Assembly (NCBI GenBank): GCA_002724575.1
Contig: PBPC01000074.1
Coordinates: 1 to 39,679 of the forward strand
From: Gemmatimonadota bacterium
GTDB taxonomy: Bacteria > Gemmatimonadota > Gemmatimonadetes > Longimicrobiales > Gaopeijiaceae
DNA: 39,679 nucleotides
Direction of reading: 5' to 3'
Below, in pieces: positions 34,918-39,679 of this stretch. The notes beneath the pieces are model-generated. The model was not told where the DNA came from. It saw nothing but the letters and a program-made list of their open reading frames with translations, and did not search any database. Both the position numbers and the translations under genes were made by a program. How positions within the stretch are numbered: the first letter of the stretch is position 1; each line of letters starts with the position of its first letter.

Positions 34918-35307
34918 ATGAGCGACTTGGTGCGAATCCATACTGATCACGCGCCTGCGGCGATCGGCCCCTATTCACAAGCAATCGTAACAGATGGTTG
35001 GGTCTTTTGCTCAGGCCAGATACCGCTTGATCCTGATACTATGGAGCTAGTAGGAGGAACTATAGACGAGCAGACAAATCGAGCTTTGAGCAATCTTTCC
35101 GAGGTACTACAAGCAGCAGGATCCTCACTTCAGCATGTCGTCAAAACCACAGTATTCTTGGCTGACATGAATGATTTCGCAGCGATGAACAAAGTCTACG
35201 AACAACACTTTGGAGAACACCGGCCTGCGCGTGCGGCAGTGCAGGCAGCTGCTTTGCCTAAGTTCTGCGATGTTGAAATCGAGTGTATTGCTCGGTTAAT
35301 AACCTAG
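34918..35307 (+). CDS. ridA: RidA-family enamine/imine deaminase
   Basis: This 129-residue cytoplasmic protein of the YjgF/YER057c/UK114 family hydrolyses reactive enamines and imines such as 2-aminoacrylate to the keto acid. The signature Arg105 in HRPARAAVQ is at the same number as the catalytic Arg of E. coli RidA. GPYSQAI, FCSGQIPLDP and the C-terminal VEIECIA also match the active RidA group. A good AGGAG site precedes the ATG by about ten bases. It lies 45 bases after the PLP enzyme, a sensible pairing since PLP dehydratases create its substrate. Confidence 0.93.
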   Translation: MSDLVRIHTDHAPAAIGPYSQAIVTDGWVFCSGQIPLDPDTMELVGGTIDEQTNRALSNLSEVLQAAGSSLQHVVKTTVFLADMNDFAAMNKVYEQHFGEHRPARAAVQAAALPKFCDVEIECIARLIT

Positions 35308-35370
35308 TGATCATCTAAGGATCTGTTCTTTCTCTACGGACACTAATAACACGTATAACACTCGAAATCG

Positions 35371-35399
35371 TTGCTAGCTAGCTAACAAATGGGTATCAT
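35371..35399 (+). promoter_or_regulatory. Candidate sigma-70-type promoter of susCD
   Basis: TTGCTA (35371-35376, four of six bases) and TATCAT (35394-35399, five of six) are separated by exactly 17 bases. The spacer and -35 overlap the first TAGCTAGCTA palindrome, so a protein bound there would control this promoter. The leader to ATG 35535 would be about 130 bases. Confidence 0.38.
35375..35385 (+). repeat. Palindromic repeat copy 1, candidate operator
   Basis: The 11 bases TAGCTAGCTAA match TTAGCTAGCTA at 35451-35461 as a perfect inverted copy. The inner TAGCTAGCTA is itself a 10-base palindrome. This copy sits on the proposed susC -35/spacer region. Confidence 0.45.
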
Positions 35400-35450
35400 T
35401 CCGCGAGTAAGCTGAGATGATGAAAAGCATTTATAGATCTTGCTTCTTCA

Positions 35451-35461
35451 TTAGCTAGCTA
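35451..35461 (-). repeat. Palindromic repeat copy 2, candidate operator
   Basis: TTAGCTAGCTA is the inverted partner of 35375-35385; palindrome centres are 77 bases apart. It lies downstream of the proposed promoter, in the leader of susC. Paired sites like these can support co-operative or looping control, but no regulator is encoded nearby. Confidence 0.45.
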
Positions 35462-35534
35462 CGTAAGTAAGGGGATAACTTTCCTATTACTTAGTATGTT
35501 TTATAAAGTCCAATCTCCATTCGGGAGGGCGAGT

Positions 35535-38500
35535 ATGACGTTCACTACGTCAAAACGTCTCCCATCCGCCGCGTTAACGGGGGCAGTTTCGCTAGCCCTC
35601 GCTCTCTCGATCGGATGGACACCGAACCACGTTGCTGCCCAAACAGCGGGCACGCTCGTTGGTACGGTGACGGACGCTGCGTCACAGCGTCCACTTGAGG
35701 CGGTCCAAGTCTACATTCCGGGTACCGGTATTGGTGCCTTAACGAATGCGGCTGGCCGTTTCTTACTTCTAAACGTTCCAGTTGGCGAACAGACCGTGAG
35801 TGCCGAATTGGTCGGCTATCGGGCTGGTGAACAAACCGTCACGGTAGGGGCCGGTCAGTCAGTTCAACTTGACTTCGGACTCTCACAAACCGCGATAACT
35901 CTAGATGAGATCGTGGTCACCGGTGCGGGAATCGCGACTGAGAAACGTAAGCTCGGTAACACGATTGCGACGCTTGATGCTGCGACGCTCGAGAATGCTC
36001 CGATTGCGGACTTCTCGCAGTTGATCGCGGGACGCGAGCCTGGCGTAGTTGCTCTGCCTTCATCCGGCTTCACTGGTGAAGGGGCACGCATCCGGATTCG
36101 TGGATCTTCGTCACTGTCGCAGCTGAACGAGCCAATCGTCTACGTAGACGGGATCCGGGTGGATCGCTCTGCTGTTCAGAACTTTAATGGACAGGGCAAT
36201 CCTTCTCGGCTAGATGACATCCCACCCGAATCGATTGAGCGGGTAGAAATATTGAAGGGTGCGGCGGCGGCCACGCTTTATGGTACCGAGGCATCTAACG
36301 GCGTGATCCAGATCTTCACTAAGCGTGGACGTGCGGGCGCACCGCGGTTCACTGCTCAGGCGGATTTCACTGGTATCCAGGTTCCGACGAACCGGATCAA
36401 TAACATTGCTGGATTCGCACGTAATGCTGATGAGCAGGCGATGATCTCTTCTCGTTGGGGCAAGAGCGTTGGGCTCTATGAAGTAATCGAAGAGCCTTTG
36501 GTCCCAACGATGCTTGAGACTGGTTTCGCCCAGACGTATTCAGCTTCAGCGTCAGGTGGTTCTGAAGCGTTCCAGTACTATATATCGGGGCGTTTTGCCG
36601 ACGAGGATGGCGGTTATGACGCGGCTCAGAATTTTGAGCCAGTGCCAGGTATTGAGCCTGAGGTCGATACGAACCGTCGGGTATCGCTCAATTCGAACTT
36701 TACACTCATCCCGAGTGATAAAGTCCGTATCGGTGTCTCGACCCTGTTCTCGGACATGGAGCATCACACGCCTGATAACTCGAACAACATTTATGGCGTG
36801 TTCAGTTCAGCTCTGATGTCGCAGTTACATAAGGCCTCGGCTAACAACCTGTACGGTAACCCGGCCTTCGCGACTACGCGTGAGAACATGTACCAGTTGA
36901 ACGTTGCTAATTCGAGTCACTTTGCTGGTTCGATGAATGTGGGATATACACCGATGGACGGATTCCGCTTAGACGGTGTGTTCGGTGTGGACTTCACTTC
37001 TGATGATACGTTCAACTTCCGTCCTTATAAGTGGAATGTGGACGGATTCAGTGGCTCAACGCCGGACGGTTCTCGCAATGTCCAGGAACACCGTAGTCGT
37101 GAAATTACGGCGGACCTGAAGGGTTCCTATATACGTAACTTGGATGTGGGCGACATGACGTTCGAGAATACCCTGCTATTTGGTGGGCAGGGCTTCTTGC
37201 GCCAGAATCAGTACGCTGGCGGTAGCGGGCGTGATTTCCCGGGTCCGGGACTTGAGACACTATCGGCGCTCGCGAATGAAGGCTCGTTCGAGTCTTGGGT
37301 GCGGGTGACACAAATTGGTGGGTACATCCAGGACCAGATCGGTTGGAATGATTGGGTCTTTGCTACAGTGGGTGGTCGTTGGGATGCGAACTCAGCTTTC
37401 GGTTCGGAGTTCAGCACAGCATTCTATCCGAAGGCGTCACTCTCAGTGATTCCTAGCCAAGGACTGGAATGGAACAGCGACCTTATCTCCACGTTCCGTC
37501 TTCGTGGTGCGCTCGGACAGTCTGGCTTACAGCCTGGCGCGTTCGACAAGTTCACCACGTTCTCACCTCAGCCTTCTGAGGAGGGACCAGGTGTCCAGCC
37601 ATCGAACCTTGGTAACGCAGGTCTCAAGCCTGAGGTCTCGACCGAATGGGAGTTCGGTACTGAGATCGGGTTGTTGGATGACACATGGTCACTAGACGCT
37701 ACTTATTGGACACGGAATGTGGCAGATGCCCTCGTGGCTCGCCGCTATCCCGTTACAGGTGGATTCACACAGACACAGCTTTCAAACATCGGGTCATTGG
37801 ACGCCTGGGGTATGGAGCTGAATCTGCGTGGTTCACTTATTCAGAATGAGTCTGTGAGCTTAAATGTGTTTGCCAATGCGGCATTCCTGAACGAGAAGGT
37901 GTCTGACATGGGTGGCGCGCCGCCGCTCAAGACCGGTAACACCTACCCTCGCTATAGGAACTACATCCTTCAGGGCTATGCCCCAGCATCGTTCTTCGGT
38001 GCGAAGACTGCTGATGTAGCGATTCCGCTGAATATTGACGGCACATGCACAGAGCCGTCTCAGGCCGCGGCGCTAGAGTACTTCAGCGGCCCTGTTGATC
38101 CGAGCAGCTTCAAGCCGCTCGCGATCGGTAACTCTGATTTTGATAAAGCGAATGGGCAGTTCGCGTCGCACAACTGCGGGTCAGGACTGCTTGAAACATA
38201 TCTTGGTAAGCCAGCGCCTGATTGGGCTGGTTCGTTTGGCTTCAACGTAGCGTTCGCCGGGAACTTCGAGTTCGCAGCACTAGCGGAGTACAAACTTGGC
38301 TACCACGCCCAAGACCTGTCTGGCCAGTTCAGACGCTCGAATTCCTTCATCGGTCGTAACACGCCACAGTCGGCTCGCCTATGGTCTACAATGCTTAATC
38401 CGGCGACGTCGGCTCAGGACCGCTTGGATGCCGCCATTGAGTGGGCGACAGAAGTAGAGTCATTGGCTCCGATGAGCGGGATGAACGCGATCTATGAGGC

Positions 38501-38768
38501 CAGCTTCATCCGGCTACGTGAGCTCTCGCTTACGTATCGGGTACCGGCTGATATCGTCAGTGGTTGGGGCCTATCGACTGCGACGATCAACCTTGGGGCC
38601 AGAAACTCATACCTGTACATGCCTGGTAACTATCCGGGTATGGACCCTGAGGGTAACGTGACTGGCCGCTGTAACGGTGGCTTGAACTGTAACTTCCTTG
38701 ACGCGACCGAGGGCTGGGGACTGCCGATTCCACGGCGGTTTACCTTGTCCACTCGGGTCACGTTCTAA
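35535..38768 (+). CDS. SusC/RagA-family TonB-linked outer membrane receptor
   Basis: This 1077-residue outer-membrane importer has a signal peptide ending at about HVAAQ, then a carboxypeptidase-regulatory-like domain (about TLVGTVTDAASQRPLEAVQV to VQLDFGL) and a TonB-box-like DEIVVTGAG. The plug follows with IRIRGSSSLSQLNEPIVYVDG and the SusC hallmark ILKGAAAATLYGTEASNGVI, then a ~800-residue beta-barrel ending in the terminal Phe of STRVTF. It brings oligosaccharides, peptides or other large nutrients across the outer membrane with TonB energy and its SusD lid. ATG 35535 has GGAGG about seven bases before and starts the signal peptide; the frame also reads from 35496. Codons look biased towards C-ending Asn, Phe and Ile, which suggests high expression. 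The substrate is unknown. Confidence 0.95.
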   Translation: MTFTTSKRLPSAALTGAVSLALALSIGWTPNHVAAQTAGTLVGTVTDAASQRPLEAVQVYIPGTGIGALTNAAGRFLLLNVPVGEQTVSAELVGYRAGEQTVTVGAGQSVQLDFGLSQTAITLDEIVVTGAGIATEKRKLGNTIATLDAATLENAPIADFSQLIAGREPGVVALPSSGFTGEGARIRIRGSSSLSQLNEPIVYVDGIRVDRSAVQNFNGQGNPSRLDDIPPESIERVEILKGAAAATLYGTEASNGVIQIFTKRGRAGAPRFTAQADFTGIQVPTNRINNIAGFARNADEQAMISSRWGKSVGLYEVIEEPLVPTMLETGFAQTYSASASGGSEAFQYYISGRFADEDGGYDAAQNFEPVPGIEPEVDTNRRVSLNSNFTLIPSDKVRIGVSTLFSDMEHHTPDNSNNIYGVFSSALMSQLHKASANNLYGNPAFATTRENMYQLNVANSSHFAGSMNVGYTPMDGFRLDGVFGVDFTSDDTFNFRPYKWNVDGFSGSTPDGSRNVQEHRSREITADLKGSYIRNLDVGDMTFENTLLFGGQGFLRQNQYAGGSGRDFPGPGLETLSALANEGSFESWVRVTQIGGYIQDQIGWNDWVFATVGGRWDANSAFGSEFSTAFYPKASLSVIPSQGLEWNSDLISTFRLRGALGQSGLQPGAFDKFTTFSPQPSEEGPGVQPSNLGNAGLKPEVSTEWEFGTEIGLLDDTWSLDATYWTRNVADALVARRYPVTGGFTQTQLSNIGSLDAWGMELNLRGSLIQNESVSLNVFANAAFLNEKVSDMGGAPPLKTGNTYPRYRNYILQGYAPASFFGAKTADVAIPLNIDGTCTEPSQAAALEYFSGPVDPSSFKPLAIGNSDFDKANGQFASHNCGSGLLETYLGKPAPDWAGSFGFNVAFAGNFEFAALAEYKLGYHAQDLSGQFRRSNSFIGRNTPQSARLWSTMLNPATSAQDRLDAAIEWATEVESLAPMSGMNAIYEASFIRLRELSLTYRVPADIVSGWGLSTATINLGARNSYLYMPGNYPGMDPEGNVTGRCNGGLNCNFLDATEGWGLPIPRRFTLSTRVTF

Positions 38769-38783
38769 CGGGAGGCTAGAAAA

Positions 38784-39679
38784 ATGAAAAACAGAATAAA
38801 GGCTTCCGTCTTAACAGTGGTAACCGCACTCACACTATCGGGCTGCGGTGACCTACTAGACGTGAATAATCCGAATAACCTGGTTGAGGAATCTATTTCT
38901 CAGGCAGCGGCGGCTTCGGCTGTCGTTAACGGCTCGTTATCGCTTGTGTCATCAGCTATTTCACAAATCTGGCAGCCGTACTTGGTAACATCAGATGAGA
39001 TTTATTGGATTGGATCGAGAGATGCATGGCTAGCGTTGGATCAGGGATTCATCGGTAACCCGGAGAACGAGTTTAGTGATGGAGCGTTCCCGAGTGTTGG
39101 ACGTGGTCGCTGGATGGCTGACCAGGCCATCAAGATTCTTCAGGGCCATGCTGCCGAGGATCCAAGCTTCAATTACGACCTAGCCCGAGCCAACCACTTT
39201 GCCGGGATCATGTACACGGTCATCGGTGAGGTTATGGAAGATTTCGCGTTCTCAGATAAAACAGAGTCCGGCGCTCCTGTCGGGCCAGGGAACATGTCTT
39301 CAGTACTCAATACCGGTATAGGCTATCTCGATAAGGCGATCACCAGCTACGAGTCGCTTGGTAATGCAGACCGGGCTGTGGCAGCGAAGGCCATGCGTGC
39401 CCGTGCGCATCAGTCGCGCGCGATTTGGGACGTAATCAACCCGACGGCGTCAGGTACATTCACGACGGTGAATGCCTCAGCGGCAGCGGCTGATGCACAA
39501 GCCGTGATTACCGCCGCGGGTGGTAATAGTGCTGACGTTGAGTACGACCTGGTTTACTCGTCGGGCTCGCAATCGAACAGCATGGCGGCATGGATCAACG
39601 ACCGTAAGGAAAACCAGTATACCACCCAATTAGTCACGCTCGATGCCAATAACAACAGAACTGGTGTCGCGATGATGGA
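38784..39679 (+). CDS. SusD/RagB-family outer membrane lipoprotein, partial
   Basis: Only the first 298 codons are present; the frame is open to the window edge. It begins with a lipoprotein signal peptide with lipobox LSGC (MKNRIKASVLTVVTALTLSG then Cys21), followed by the SusD-like start GDLLDVNNPNNLVEESI and helical TPR-like repeats (for example ARANHFAGIMYTVIGE, AKAMRARAHQSRA). It should form the surface lid on the SusC barrel and capture the substrate. A strong GGGAGG site precedes the ATG, 15 bases after the susC stop, so the pair is co-transcribed. Confidence 0.92.
   Translation, partial: MKNRIKASVLTVVTALTLSGCGDLLDVNNPNNLVEESISQAAAASAVVNGSLSLVSSAISQIWQPYLVTSDEIYWIGSRDAWLALDQGFIGNPENEFSDGAFPSVGRGRWMADQAIKILQGHAAEDPSFNYDLARANHFAGIMYTVIGEVMEDFAFSDKTESGAPVGPGNMSSVLNTGIGYLDKAITSYESLGNADRAVAAKAMRARAHQSRAIWDVINPTASGTFTTVNASAAAADAQAVITAAGGNSADVEYDLVYSSGSQSNSMAAWINDRKENQYTTQLVTLDANNNRTGVAMM

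Noticed and set aside
1-39679. tRNA, rRNA, CRISPR, insertion sequences, phage genes
   Set aside because: Read through both strands without finding repeats with spacers, transposase motifs, phage structural motifs or cloverleaf-like TTCGA arms; a covariance-model search would be needed to exclude small RNAs.

Overview
The window looks like chromosomal DNA of a free-living, Gram-negative-type bacterium with an outer membrane. Combined features point to the Gemmatimonadota, probably an aquatic lineage: a SusC/SusD pair, a UPF0182 membrane giant, large secreted M14 and M20 peptidases, a PD40-propeller/outer-membrane fusion, an MCE lipid transporter and an acyl-chain operon in mixed order. This placement is inference from gene content; no marker phylogeny could be run. 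I see no phage, insertion sequence, CRISPR array, rRNA or tRNA. The only recombinase is a housekeeping XerC/D-type protein.

1-15157 is one long same-strand block with tiny gaps or overlaps: end of nuoN, a phosphomannomutase/phosphoglucomutase, a UPF0182 protein, sucC-sucD, ndk, DUF177 (yceD), rpmF, plsX, fabH, fabD, fabG, acpP, fabF, ispF, a DedA protein and a xerD-like gene. It joins respiration, the TCA substrate-level phosphorylation step, nucleotide balancing, the ribosome, phospholipid/fatty acid initiation and elongation, and isoprenoid synthesis: a growth-linked gene train.

15190-25773 alternates strands and is dominated by exported proteins: an S41 C-terminal-processing-type protease, an Ig-like/LVIVD propeller protein, a large M14-type metallopeptidase and a secreted M20 peptidase. 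Two cytoplasmic enzymes also lie here, glutamine-dependent NAD+ synthetase and a short-chain dehydrogenase. The dehydrogenase appears to start at a CUG codon coupled to the M20 stop codon.

26021-28578 is an mlaE-mlaF-mlaD lipid-transport operon. It is followed, convergently, by a large protein at 28596-31742 that joins an HExxH metallopeptidase-like domain, a TolB-like propeller and an outer-membrane barrel-like region.

32016-35307 is a second tight operon: a propeller lipoprotein with an unusual CDCC motif, a TlpA-like thioredoxin lipoprotein, a D-threonine aldolase/D-serine dehydratase-like PLP enzyme and RidA. Then comes a regulatory gap with two TAGCTAGCTA palindromes and a susC-susD nutrient-uptake pair. 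susD runs off the window end.

Several starts differ from the longest open frames. They were chosen from Shine-Dalgarno spacing, overlaps, signal peptides and family N-termini.
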